Source: Lachnospiraceae bacterium
Lineage (GTDB): Bacteria; Bacillota; Clostridia; Lachnospirales; Lachnospiraceae
Direction: 5' to 3'
DNA length: 64,000 nt
NCBI GenBank assembly: GCA_024691305.1
Contig: JAILNS010000005.1
Span: forward strand, 1 to 64,000
In this document: positions 53,601 through 62,500 of the stretch, one piece after another
Numbering within the stretch: the stretch's first letter is position 1
Layout of the letters: every line of letters starts with the position of its first letter
Made by a program: the position numbers and the translations under genes
Notes under the pieces: model-generated
The model's database searches: none
Seen by the model: only the letters and a program-made list of their open reading frames with translations
Told to the model about the DNA's origin: nothing

Positions 53601-55205
53601 TATCGGGGGATTGGTCACCTGTGCAAACTGCTGTTTAAAATACCAGAACAGTATCTGATGATGTTCGGACAGCACGGCAAGAGGAACATCATGTCCCATG
53701 GAAACCGTGCGTTCAACACCTTCTTTTGCCATATACAGAATATTGTTGTTAACTTCTTCATATCCGTATCCGAACACCTTGTATAACTTATCGCGCTCGG
53801 CCTGGGATTCGGAAGGTACCTTATGATTGGGGATCGGAAGCTTACCCAGATGGATAAGGTTTGAATCAAGCCATTCTCCGTAAGGCTTACGGAGTGCATA
53901 ATGCTCCTTGCATTCCTCATCCGATATGATCCTTTGCTTTACGGTGTCGACAAGAAGGATACGTCCGGGGGTAAGTCTTGATTTTTTGATGATCTTTTCC
54001 GGTGCGACCGGAAGTACACCGACCTCGGAGCTTAAGATAAGCCTGTTGTCATCGGTGATGTAATATCTCGAGGGTCTCAGTCCGTTCCTGTCAAGAGTTG
54101 CACCGAACATGTCCCCGTCGGAAAAAAGAATGGCTGCGGGACCGTCCCAGGGCTCCATCATGGTTGCATAATAATGATAAAAGTCCTTCTTTTCCTCACT
54201 CATGAAACGGTTGTATTTCCAGGGTTCCGGAACAAGAGTCATGATCGCGAGAGGTAACTCCATGCCGTTCATATACATAAACTCAAGTGTATTATCAAGC
54301 ATGGCTGAGTCGGATCCGTCGGCGGATATAACAGGATATATCTTCGCCATCTCCTCCTGCATAACCGGAGAAGTCATCGTCTCTTCTCTGGCTAACATCC
54401 TGTCGGAATTACCCCTGATCGTATTGATCTCTCCGTTATGCGCTATGAATCTGTAAGGATGCGCCCTGTCCCAGCTGGGATTGGTGTTTGTCGAAAACCT
54501 TGAATGTACAAGCGCTATCGCGGTCTTATACTCGCTGCTTTGAAGATCGGGATAGAAACGTCTTAGCTGTCCTACAAGAAACATTCCCTTATATACGATG
54601 GTCCTTGAGGACAAAGAGCATATATAAGTATCGTCGGAACTTTGCTCAAACTCTCTGCGGATCACATAAAGTTTCCGGTCAAAATCTATCCCTTTGTCTA
54701 CATGTTCGGGACGTGCCATTACACATTGCATGATATAAGGCATGGATTCCAAGGCCTTTGCACCGAGGATATCGGGATTGGTCGGAACCTTTCTCCAACC
54801 GAGGACTTCCACTCCTTCTTTGCCCGCTATGACCTCAAGCATCCTCATTGCAAATGTTCTTTTTAACTCATTATCAGGTAAAAAGAACATTCCGATCCCG
54901 TAATCACGCGCATCGCCCACTTCTATTCCGCATTCCGAAAGTGCCTTCTTAAAAAAGCCGTGCGATATCTGAACAAGGATACCTACGCCGTCTCCGACTT
55001 CTCCGGTAGCATCTTTACCGGCTCTGTGCTCAAGCTTTTCCACGATATGAAGTGCATCATCCAAAACCGAATAGTCAGCGTGACCGTCGATATTGACCAC
55101 CGCACCGATACCGCAGGCATCATGCTCACGATCGTAACCTAATTTTGTTCCCTGCATCTGTCCGTTTTGTTCTTCCGGATTGTTTTTGTACAATGATTTT
55201 TTCAT
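50625..55205 (-). CDS. gltB: Glutamate synthase large subunit
   Basis: A 1526-residue enzyme that transfers the glutamine amide to 2-oxoglutarate, giving two glutamates. The N-terminal glutaminase domain begins at Cys31 (HDACGIGAVVNIDG) after a 30-residue propeptide. The central and FMN domains include GGKSNTGEGGE and LISGYDGGTGAAPYSS, followed by the iron-sulfur CSKDTCPAGIATQN and the C-terminal beta-helix (GEGCGDHGLEYMTGG-like repeats). I start it at the ATG at 55203-55205 with GGAAGGGC upstream. A frame 33 codons longer would run through the leader hairpins. The gene is preceded by a strong promoter and an ANTAR-type leader. Confidence 0.96.
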   Translation of the reverse strand: MKKSLYKNNPEEQNGQMQGTKLGYDREHDACGIGAVVNIDGHADYSVLDDALHIVEKLEHRAGKDATGEVGDGVGILVQISHGFFKKALSECGIEVGDARDYGIGMFFLPDNELKRTFAMRMLEVIAGKEGVEVLGWRKVPTNPDILGAKALESMPYIMQCVMARPEHVDKGIDFDRKLYVIRREFEQSSDDTYICSLSSRTIVYKGMFLVGQLRRFYPDLQSSEYKTAIALVHSRFSTNTNPSWDRAHPYRFIAHNGEINTIRGNSDRMLAREETMTSPVMQEEMAKIYPVISADGSDSAMLDNTLEFMYMNGMELPLAIMTLVPEPWKYNRFMSEEKKDFYHYYATMMEPWDGPAAILFSDGDMFGATLDRNGLRPSRYYITDDNRLILSSEVGVLPVAPEKIIKKSRLTPGRILLVDTVKQRIISDEECKEHYALRKPYGEWLDSNLIHLGKLPIPNHKVPSESQAERDKLYKVFGYGYEEVNNNILYMAKEGVERTVSMGHDVPLAVLSEHHQILFWYFKQQFAQVTNPPIDSLREKIVTDTTVYIGSDGDLLNEKSSNCTVLEVNNPILTGVDLMKIRSLDRPGFHADTVSLLYYKHTSLARAVEQLYITVDRAVSKGANIIILSDRGVDENHVPIPSLLAVSAVEQHLVRTRKRTAVSLILESGEIRDVHQAACILGFGARALNPYLAHECIGELIDVGLLDKDYYTAVDDYDDALLKGVVKIAAKMGISTIQSYQSARIFEAIGLSREVIDSYFTGTVSRVGGIGLKEIEEGIAYRHDHAFDPMGLPSDTTLDSIGFHNLRSGSDKEDHLYNPVVITLLQQAVREGNYEKYKEYTKLVDDSAHPHTLRGLLEFVAAGDPVAIDEVEPVEEIVKRFQVGAMSYGSLSQEAHETIAIAMNRLGGKSNTGEGGEATSRFGTERNSAVKQVASGRFGVTEEYLLSAKEIQIKMAQGAKPGEGGNLPGKKVYPWVAKTRHSTPGVQLISPPPHHDIYSIEDLAQLIYDLKNANRDARISVKLVSEAGVGTIASGVAKAGAQVVLISGYDGGTGAAPYSSVHSAGLPWELGVAETHQSLIKNGLRTRVRIETDGKLMTGRDVAIAAFLGAEEYGFATAPLISLGCMMMRVCSKDTCPAGIATQNACLRKRFSGKPEYVMNFMKFIAMDLREIMASLGIRSVDEMIGKTSCLKKRDAQIHSRAASVYLGMILNEDNDEENTVRFVPEDIYDFALEKTLDESVLLPWFKKEQKSKKKDHSIDVHVDSTDRTFGTILGSEILKDSRKCGEDPADDTYTVNCAGGGGQSFGAFIPKGLTLRLTGDANDGLGKGLSGGKIILTPPAESPFKASENVIVGNVALYGATSGKAYISGMAGERFCVRNSGATAVAEGCGDHGLEYMTGGRAVILGPTGKNFAAGMSGGIAYVLDRDHTLYRRINKDMVSLSDVTEKYDIEELKNILTDYLNETASPLAAEILKDFDNEVASFKKVIPVDYQKIISAIAGFEEQGISHDDAELEAFKKVTGSVI

Positions 55206-55266
55206 AATAGCCCTTCCACGCCTGTATCCGGCGATCCCTCTTATATCTTTTCGTAAAATACAAAAG

Positions 55267-55321
55267 GAAAAGGCGCCCATCGAAGGGGATTTTATCCCTT
55301 TCAATGAACGCCTTTGTCCAT
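55267..55321 (-). promoter_or_regulatory. ANTAR-type hairpin and overlapping terminator in the gltB leader
   Basis: On the minus strand a 6-base-pair stem (ATGGAC / GTTCAT) holds the hexaloop AAAGGC at 55304-55321, with A at loop position 1 and G at 4, as ANTAR targets require. The loop and 3' arm also form the 5' side of a long hairpin (about 55268-55315, about 19 pairs), followed by TTTTCCTTTT. The two structures exclude each other. The hairpin begins about three bases after the predicted transcription start. Confidence 0.75.
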
Positions 55322-55330
55322 ATATCAGTT

Positions 55331-55359
55331 ATTGTATACAAGTATACGATATATGTCAA
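55331..55359 (-). promoter_or_regulatory. Strong promoter of the gltB operon
   Basis: On the minus strand a perfect TTGACA (55354-55359), a 17-base gap and TACAAT (55331-55336), ending 18 bases after the amt stop codon. Constitutive strength suggests that control lies in the leader. Confidence 0.9.
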
Positions 55360-55376
55360 TAGCCTTTATTTATTTT

Positions 55377-57146
55377 TTATTCAACATCCTGAAGTGCATC
55401 GTAATCTTCCTCACCGGTTCTGATCTTGACAACTTTCTGAACATTGTATACGAAGATCTTACCATCGCCGATATGTCCGGTATAAAGAGCTTTCTTAGCT
55501 GCTTCAATAACGTTATCAACGGGGATTGCGCTTACGACAACTTCCAGTTTAACTTTAGGAAGGAGAGTAGCATCGATCTCGACACCACGGTATCTTTCTC
55601 CCGCACCCTTCTGGATACCGCAACCCATGACCTGTGTAACCGTCATACCTGTAACACCCAGTTCGTTCATTGCCTTTCTCAGTGCGTCGTACCTTGATAG
55701 TTTTGCAATGATGACCACCTTGGATATGCCTGTATTCATCTCGGCTATAGGAGACTCGGGTTCTTTTATTACAGGTACAGCTGCGTTTCTCTTAGCTTCG
55801 GAAGCCTCATCATAATTGTCGCTTCCAAGGTTTGTATTTTCGTTGACATCCATCGTCATGGTATTTGAAATATCCATGATAGCGAAGCCTGCATATGCCG
55901 AAGGAAGACCATGTTCGGTTGCATCAAGACCTGTGATTTCCTCTTCTTCACTTACACGAAGACCTACAGTCTTTTTGATTATCATAAATGCTATAAAGAT
56001 CGTTACAACGGTCCATACGATAGTCACTGCCATACCGCCGAGCTGTTTGATGAGCTGTGAAATGCCGCCGCCGTAGAATAAACCTTCTTCAATACCGGCA
56101 ATCGCAAATCCGGGAGCTGTCTCGGTTGCAAAAAGACCTACTGCCAATGTACCCCAGATACCGTTAAACATATGAACTGCCACTGCACCGACGGGATCGT
56201 CTATATGAGTGATATTATCATTGAACCAAACACCAAATACTACCAAAAGGCCTGCTACAGCACCTATTATTGCTGCACCTGCACAGTCTGTTACGTCACA
56301 GGGAGCAGTGATGGCAACCAGTCCTGCCAAAGATGCGTTAAGACACATCGAAACATCGGGTTTGCCGTATTTGATCCAGGTAAAGATAAGACATACAACA
56401 GTTGCAACTGCGGGAGCTACGGTAGTTGTAAGGAATACGGATCCGAGGGTAGGTACATCGGTAGCTGCCGCACCGTTAAATCCGTACCAGCCAAGCCAGA
56501 GGATAAATACACCGAGCGCTGCGATAACAAGATTATGCCCGGGGAATGCATTAACCTTTGTGACTTTCCCTGAACCGTCTTTTTCAAACTTACCGATCCT
56601 GGGTCCTAACATCCATGCACCGATCATTGCACAGATACCACCTACCATATGAATACAGTTGGATCCTGCGTAATCGTGGAACCCCCACTGTGCCAGGAAT
56701 CCGCCGCCCCATGTCCAGTGCGCTTCTATGGGATATATGATTGCACTTATCACTGCGGAATAAATACAGTAACTTGAGAATTTGGTTCTCTCTGCCATTG
56801 AACCGGAAACTATGGTAGCGGTCGTAGCACAGAATACCAGGTTAAAAACGAAAGCTGAATAATCGAAGTTACCGTAATCGGTAAATACATCAAAGCTGAA
56901 GCCTCCTGCGAATCCGTTTAAAACATTTTCTCCAAGCATTAATGATGCGCCGCAGATGAACCACATGACAGTACCTATACAGAAGTCCATGAGGTTCTTC
57001 ATTATGATGTTTCCTGCATTCTTTGCACGTGTAAAACCTGCCTCACACATTGCAAACCCTGCCTGCATCCAGAATACGAGAGCTGCTCCGATCAGGAACC
57101 AGACGCCGTACACTTCGCTGTTTATCGCGCTTAAAATTTCTTCCAT
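55377..57146 (-). CDS. amt: Ammonium transporter fused to a PII signalling domain
   Basis: A 589-residue fusion. Residues 1-400 are an Amt channel of 11 membrane helices with the twin His, His166 (CIHMVGG) and His325 (VAVHMFNG), and Asp-containing family motifs. A linker of about 70 residues follows. Residues 474-589 are a complete PII domain (SKVVIIAKLSRYDALRKAM) with T-loop Tyr519 (ERYRGVEID) and the nucleotide-binding loop TGHIGDGKI. Free GlnK normally plugs the Amt pore; here the regulator is tethered. The leader has an ANTAR-type element (57169-57205). The gene lies between glnN and the gltB operon. Confidence 0.95.
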   Translation of the reverse strand: MEEILSAINSEVYGVWFLIGAALVFWMQAGFAMCEAGFTRAKNAGNIIMKNLMDFCIGTVMWFICGASLMLGENVLNGFAGGFSFDVFTDYGNFDYSAFVFNLVFCATTATIVSGSMAERTKFSSYCIYSAVISAIIYPIEAHWTWGGGFLAQWGFHDYAGSNCIHMVGGICAMIGAWMLGPRIGKFEKDGSGKVTKVNAFPGHNLVIAALGVFILWLGWYGFNGAAATDVPTLGSVFLTTTVAPAVATVVCLIFTWIKYGKPDVSMCLNASLAGLVAITAPCDVTDCAGAAIIGAVAGLLVVFGVWFNDNITHIDDPVGAVAVHMFNGIWGTLAVGLFATETAPGFAIAGIEEGLFYGGGISQLIKQLGGMAVTIVWTVVTIFIAFMIIKKTVGLRVSEEEEITGLDATEHGLPSAYAGFAIMDISNTMTMDVNENTNLGSDNYDEASEAKRNAAVPVIKEPESPIAEMNTGISKVVIIAKLSRYDALRKAMNELGVTGMTVTQVMGCGIQKGAGERYRGVEIDATLLPKVKLEVVVSAIPVDNVIEAAKKALYTGHIGDGKIFVYNVQKVVKIRTGEEDYDALQDVE

Positions 57147-57168
57147 AACTGCTCCTCCTTAATATGCT

Positions 57169-57205
57169 AAAAGCGCGTAGTCTTTCGACATACGCGCCTT
57201 TGCGT
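57169..57205 (-). promoter_or_regulatory. ANTAR-type hairpin and overlapping terminator-like hairpin before amt
   Basis: On the minus strand ACGC / GCGT encloses the hexaloop AAAGGC (57192-57205), the same loop as in the gltB and glnN leaders. The loop and 3' arm pair with 57169-57179 in a competing hairpin of about 11 pairs, capped by GTC-GAAA-GAC. The T run (four T) is short. No clear promoter separates it from glnN, so it may act on readthrough from glnN or on a weak local promoter. Confidence 0.7.
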
Positions 57206-57229
57206 CAGTTTTAATATTTTTATTCATGT

Positions 57230-59326
57230 TTATACATAAAACAGAATCTTTGAATAAGTCGGATAAGGTAAAAATTCATCGGGTATGAAGGATTCGATGT
57301 AGTCGGCTATCTGTCTTACCTTTTCCATGCCCTTAAATACCGGATCATGATAGAACTTAGCCAGTTCCAAACCTTCTTCCATACCTTCCGCTGCCTTTAT
57401 GTCCTCTTCCAGTTTTCCGACTGCAACATACAGTGCTTCGTACTGTGATGAAACGGTTTCAAGCATCTTCTCTTCCGCTGATGTTGAGATCATGCTGGAT
57501 ATCTGCTTCTTGCCTATCACACTCTTCGTAAGGCTGTCCATATACTTAACTACTGCCGGGAAGAAATCATGATAGATCATGTCCTTGAGTGTACATGCCT
57601 CGATATGAATGGTCTTGGAGTAATTCTCAAGAAGTATCTCATATCTGGAATTGATCTCGGTCTCGGTAAATATCCCGTGCTTCGTAAAGAGCTTAACGTT
57701 CTTTTCATCTAAGAACCTGGGCAGAACGTCGGGAGTGGATTTTAAGTTGTATAATCCTCTCTTCTCAGCTTCTTTTACCCATTCATCGGTATATCCGTTT
57801 CCGTTAAATATTACACGGTCATGCTTGATTATCGTTTCCTTGATGAGTGTATGTATCGCTTCGTTTAACTTGTCTTCAGGCACATCCTTGAGTACTTCAT
57901 AGAAATCGGATAATGCGTCAGCCACAGCTGTATTTAATACTATATTCGGTGTTGCTACCGATGCTGATGAACCAAGCGATCTAAACTCAAACTTATTACC
58001 GGTAAAAGCAAACGGTGATGTTCTGTTTCTGTCCGTATTATCACGGGTAAAGTGAGGTATTACCGCAGCTCCTGTTTCCATTACGACCTTATCGCCGTTC
58101 TTAAAGAATGTATCATTCTTAATGGACTCTATAACTGCCGTAAGTTCGTCTCCAAGGAAGATCGAGATGATCGCCGGAGGTGCTTCGTTTGCTCCGAGCC
58201 TGTGATCATTGCCGGCAGATGCTACGGAAAGTCTCATCATATCCGAATATTCATCGACTGCCTTGATTATAGCGGTAAGGAATATAAGGAACTGTATATT
58301 TTCTGCAGGAGTTTTTCCGGGATCTAACAGGTTTACTCCTGTGTTGGTGGACATTGACCAGTTATTGTGCTTACCTGATCCGTTTATTCCGGCAAACGGT
58401 TTTTCATGGAGCAGACATACGAAATCATGCTTAAGAGCAACTTCCTTCATGATCTCCATCGTAAGCTGGTTACGGTCAACAGCTACGTTTGTGGTATCAA
58501 ATACCGGAGCAAGTTCGTGCTGTGCGGGAGCCACTTCGTTATGCTTGGTCTTGGCAGGTATCCCCAGTTTCCAGAGGGTCTCGTCAAGTTCATGCATATA
58601 TGCTGCTACCCTGGGTCTTAAAGCTCCGAAATAATGATCGTCCATTTCCTGACCCTTGGGTGAAGGTGCTCCCAAAAGGGTTCTTCCGGTAAAGATAAGA
58701 TCGCGTCTCTTTGCGTAATCATCCTTGTCTATCAGGAAATATTCCTGCTCGGGGCCTACCGTGGTAACAACGCTCTCGACCTCGGTATTGCCTATCAGCT
58801 TAAGTATCTGAGTCGCTTCTTTACTAAGCGCATCCATACTGCGAAGAAGCGGTGTCTTCTTATCGAGTGCCTCTCCTGTATATGAGCAGAATGCTGTAGG
58901 TATGTAAAGCGTTCCGTCTTTGATGAATGCCGGTGAGGAAGGATCCCATGCAGTATATCCTCTTGCCTCAAATGTTGCTCTTATTCCCCCCGAAGGAAAA
59001 GAAGATGCATCAGGCTCACCCTTTACAAGTTCCTTGCCCGAAAACTCCATTATCACATGTCCGTCATCGGTAGGTGCGATGAAACTGTCGTGTTTCTCAG
59101 CAGTATAGCCTGTCATGGGCTGGAACCAGTGAGTGAAATGTGTTGCTCCGTTTTCCACTGCCCATTCCTTCATTGCTATCGCTACTGCGTTTGCAACGTC
59201 GAGTTCCAAATGGGTTCCCTTCTTGATGGTCTTTCTCAGAGCCTTATAGATATCGTTAGGGAGCTTATCCCTCATGATGTTGTCATTAAAAACAAGGCTT
59301 CCGTAAATCTCGGGTATCTTTTCCAT
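57230..59326 (-). CDS. glnN: Glutamine synthetase type III
   Basis: A 698-residue enzyme of the GSIII family (about 700-730 residues), which makes glutamine from glutamate and ammonia. The N-terminal region LVFNDNIMRDKLPNDIYKALRK is GSIII-specific. Catalytic blocks include GPEQEYFLIDK, HNEVAPAQHELAP, GINGSGKHNNWSM and RNRTSPFAFTGNKFEFRSLGSS. It is the only clearly complete glutamine synthetase in the window. It has a strong promoter and a leader with two hairpin-terminator units. The ribosome binding site is AAGGAGGAT. Confidence 0.96.
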   Translation of the reverse strand: MEKIPEIYGSLVFNDNIMRDKLPNDIYKALRKTIKKGTHLELDVANAVAIAMKEWAVENGATHFTHWFQPMTGYTAEKHDSFIAPTDDGHVIMEFSGKELVKGEPDASSFPSGGIRATFEARGYTAWDPSSPAFIKDGTLYIPTAFCSYTGEALDKKTPLLRSMDALSKEATQILKLIGNTEVESVVTTVGPEQEYFLIDKDDYAKRRDLIFTGRTLLGAPSPKGQEMDDHYFGALRPRVAAYMHELDETLWKLGIPAKTKHNEVAPAQHELAPVFDTTNVAVDRNQLTMEIMKEVALKHDFVCLLHEKPFAGINGSGKHNNWSMSTNTGVNLLDPGKTPAENIQFLIFLTAIIKAVDEYSDMMRLSVASAGNDHRLGANEAPPAIISIFLGDELTAVIESIKNDTFFKNGDKVVMETGAAVIPHFTRDNTDRNRTSPFAFTGNKFEFRSLGSSASVATPNIVLNTAVADALSDFYEVLKDVPEDKLNEAIHTLIKETIIKHDRVIFNGNGYTDEWVKEAEKRGLYNLKSTPDVLPRFLDEKNVKLFTKHGIFTETEINSRYEILLENYSKTIHIEACTLKDMIYHDFFPAVVKYMDSLTKSVIGKKQISSMISTSAEEKMLETVSSQYEALYVAVGKLEEDIKAAEGMEEGLELAKFYHDPVFKGMEKVRQIADYIESFIPDEFLPYPTYSKILFYV

Positions 59327-59378
59327 ACTGCATATCCTCCTTGGATTTGTGTCGCAGGGCCGGTCGGTCCCACTAAAT

Positions 59379-59421
59379 AAAAAACGGCACTCCGATCACA
59401 CGATCAGGAGCGCCGTTGCTC
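59379..59421 (-). promoter_or_regulatory. Second ANTAR-type hairpin (P2) and terminator (T2) in the glnN leader
   Basis: On the minus strand GAGC / GCTC encloses the hexaloop AACGGC (59408-59421), with A1 and G4. The loop and 3' arm also start the 5' side of a strong terminator (59384-59397 with 59402-59416, about 14 pairs, one bulge), followed by TTTTTT. Binding at P2 would block T2. This is the better-formed terminator of the two units. Confidence 0.82.
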
Positions 59422-59434
59422 ACAACAATTATTC

Positions 59435-59477
59435 AAAAAAAATGGCACCTTGGATTAATCCAAAGCGCCTTTGCTTT
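59435..59477 (-). promoter_or_regulatory. First ANTAR-type hairpin (P1) and terminator (T1) in the glnN leader
   Basis: On the minus strand AAAGC / GCTTT encloses the hexaloop AAAGGC (59462-59477), starting within a few bases of the predicted transcription start. The loop and 3' arm form the 5' side of a 10 to 12-pair terminator (59444-59455 with 59458-59469), followed by T8. T1 could also stop carB transcripts. Confidence 0.82.
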
Positions 59478-59486
59478 ACGAAACAT

Positions 59487-59515
59487 ACTTTAATACCTGA
59501 TCATTTTCCTGTCAA
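59487..59515 (-). promoter_or_regulatory. Strong promoter of glnN
   Basis: On the minus strand a perfect TTGACA (59510-59515), a 17-base gap and TAAAGT (59487-59492). It lies just after the carB stop codon. Confidence 0.85.
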
Positions 59516-59532
59516 GTATTTTTTTTATTTTT

Positions 59533-62500
59533 TTAAAAAATCGTATCTACCTTGATCGTGATCTCCTCGAGAACATCCAGTAAAACCCTGACGGTGTCTA
59601 AGGATGTAAACATCGTCACATTGTTCTCGATAGCGCATCTTCTAAGTGCTGCACCGTCTTCAAAATGAACTCCGGAGAGTATTGCACGGGTATTTACCAC
59701 ATAACTCACATATCCCGATCTTATAGAATTAAGCATCTCATCCGAGCCCTCCGAGAGTTTATGAAGGAGTCTTGTCTTGACGCCGTGATCTTTGAAAAAC
59801 TGTGCGGTAACAGTAGTCGCTTCGATATTGAATCCAAGATCATAGAACCTCTTCGCAAGAGGAAGTCCCTCCTCTTTGTCCTCATCCGCAAGCGTAAAGA
59901 GAACGGTTCCGAAGTTGGGCAGTTCAATTCCCGATGCGATAAGTGCCTTAAACATGGCCCTGTGAAGCTTCTCATCATAGCCTATAGCTTCTCCCGTTGA
60001 TTTCATCTCGGGACTCAGGTACGAATCCATGCCTTTTAACTTGGAAAAAGAAAATGCCGGAGCCTTGACATACCACATTTTCTTTTCTTCGGGATACAGA
60101 TCAAATATTCCCTGCTCTTTTAAACTTATACCTAGCATTACCCTGGTAGCGATGTCCGCAAGCTGATAGCCCGTAGCCTTTGAAAGAAAAGGAACCGTAC
60201 GGGAAGACCTCGGGTTAACCTCGATGATATAAACATTGTCTTCATCATCCACGATGAACTGGATGTTAAAAAGACCTACAATCCCGATACCTATACCCAG
60301 TTTTTTGGCATAAGTCAGTATAGTACCCTTAACCTTATCGGAAATACTAAATGGCGGATATACGCTTATCGAATCACCGGAGTGAACACCGGTCCTCTCC
60401 ACCAGTTCCATGATACCCGGGACAAATACGTTGACTCCGTCACATACCGCATCGACTTCGACTTCACGTCCCTTTATATATTTATCCACCAGGACAGGCT
60501 TATCTTCATCGATCTCAACCGCTGTCTTAAGATAATGTCTCATATCCGCTTCTTTGGATACGATCTGCATTGCTCTTCCGCCAAGAACAAATGACGGTCT
60601 TACAAGCACGGGATATCCTATTTCGGCTGCCGCCAAAACTCCCGCTTCTATGGTTGTGACCGCCCTTCCGTCGGGCTGCGGTATACCTAGTCTTATAAGC
60701 AGCTCCTCAAACAGTTCCCTGTTCTCCGCCCTGTCTATAGCATCGCAGTCGGAACCTATGATCGGGACATCATATTCTTTTAACTGGTCCGCAAGGTTGA
60801 CTGCGGTCTGTCCTCCCAGAGTCACTATCACGCCCTTGGGTTTCTCGCGTTCTATGATGTTCATGACATCTTCTATGCACAAGGGTTCAAAATATAATTT
60901 ATCCGAAGTCGTATAATCCGTAGATACGGTTTCGGGGTTGTTGTTTATTATTATGGCCTGATATCCGGACTCCTTGATGGTCTTGACCGCATGTACCGTG
61001 GAATAATCAAATTCGACACCCTGACCTATCCTGATAGGTCCCGATCCGAGCACGATTATCTTTTCCATGCTGTCTATGACTGTCTCGTCTTCGGGCTCGT
61101 ATGTCGAATAAAAATACGGTATGTAGCTCTCAAATTCCGAAGCACAGCTGTCTATCATCTTATATACAGGGAAAATACCATGCTCCTTACGAAGATCAAA
61201 CACCTCGTGGGGATCCATATCCCAAAGAGCTGCTATCTCCCTGTCGGAAAAGCCCATCTTTTTTGCTTCAAAAAGTACGTCCGGTGATCTTAGGCCCGAT
61301 ACTTCGGATATGGTCTTTTCCATGTCGGTGATCTTTTTAAAGACTCTTACAAAAAGAGGATCGATCCCGGTGATCTCATATATCTCATCTACAGAAACAT
61401 CTCTTCTTAAAAGTTCTGCGATCGCATATATACGGTCGTCTCTTCCTTCCCGTATATACTCTTTAAGTTCTGCCGTATCAGTGTCATCAAATTTGGGACT
61501 GTGCAGATGATACAGGCCGATCTCCAACGACCTTATACCCTTAAGAAGGCTCTCTTCCATAGTCCGTCCGACACTCATGACCTCTCCGGTCGCCTTCATC
61601 TGTGTTCCGAGAGCGTTACTTGCATCACCGAACTTATCAAAAGGAAATCTCGGAAGTTTCGTCACGACATAGTCAAGGGAAGGTTCAAAAGATGCAGGGG
61701 TATTGGCCAGGGGGATCTCCTCCAGACGGTATCCGACCGCGATCTTTGCGGAAACTCGGGCTATCGGGTATCCGGAAGCCTTGGACGCAAGGGCTGATGA
61801 CCTTGACACTCTGGGGTTGACCTCTATCAGATAGTACTCAAATGACTTTGGATCAAGAGCAAACTGGACATTACATCCTCCCTCTATCTTAAGTGCCCTT
61901 ATAACCTTAAGCGCACTGTTTCTTAACATATGGTATTCCTTGTTTGTAAGAGTCTGCGAAGGACATACGACAACGGAATCTCCGGTATGAACGCCTACAG
62001 GATCGATATTCTCCATGTTACATACAGTGATCGCCGTATCGTTTGAGTCTCTTATAACCTCATACTCTATCTCCTTGTATCCGCGGACGGATTTCTCTAT
62101 GAGCACCTGATGAACTGGAGACAGTTCCAGCGCATTCTTTAATATCTCCTTTAATTCCTTATCGTCATCGGCAAACCCGCCGCCGGTACCTCCAAGCGTA
62201 AAAGCAGGTCTTGCAACAACAGGGTATCCTATATGTTCTGCTGCTTTAAGACCTTCATCTATCGAATGGACGGTTTCGGAAGGCAGTATCGGCTCTCCTA
62301 TTTCGATACACAGTTCCTTAAACAGTTCCCTGTCTTCCGCGCGGTCTATACTCTCAAAATCCGTTCCAAGAAGTTCTGTCCTGCATTCCGCCAAAACACC
62401 CTTGGATGACAATTTCATCGCAAGGTTTAGCCCTGTCTGTCCGCCTATTCCGGGCAGGATCGCATCGGGCCTTTCGTGTCTTACGATCTTGGCAAGATAC

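Noticed and set aside
55206-55304. An in-frame extension of gltB by 33 codons to an upstream ATG
   Set aside because: The extension runs through the ANTAR-type hairpin and terminator, is not similar to a GltB N-terminus and lacks a ribosome binding site, while the ATG at 55205 has a good one.
55360-55371. Another AAAGGC on the minus strand just upstream of the gltB promoter
   Set aside because: It lies before the -35 box, outside the leader, and the flanking bases do not form a convincing stem with a hexaloop.
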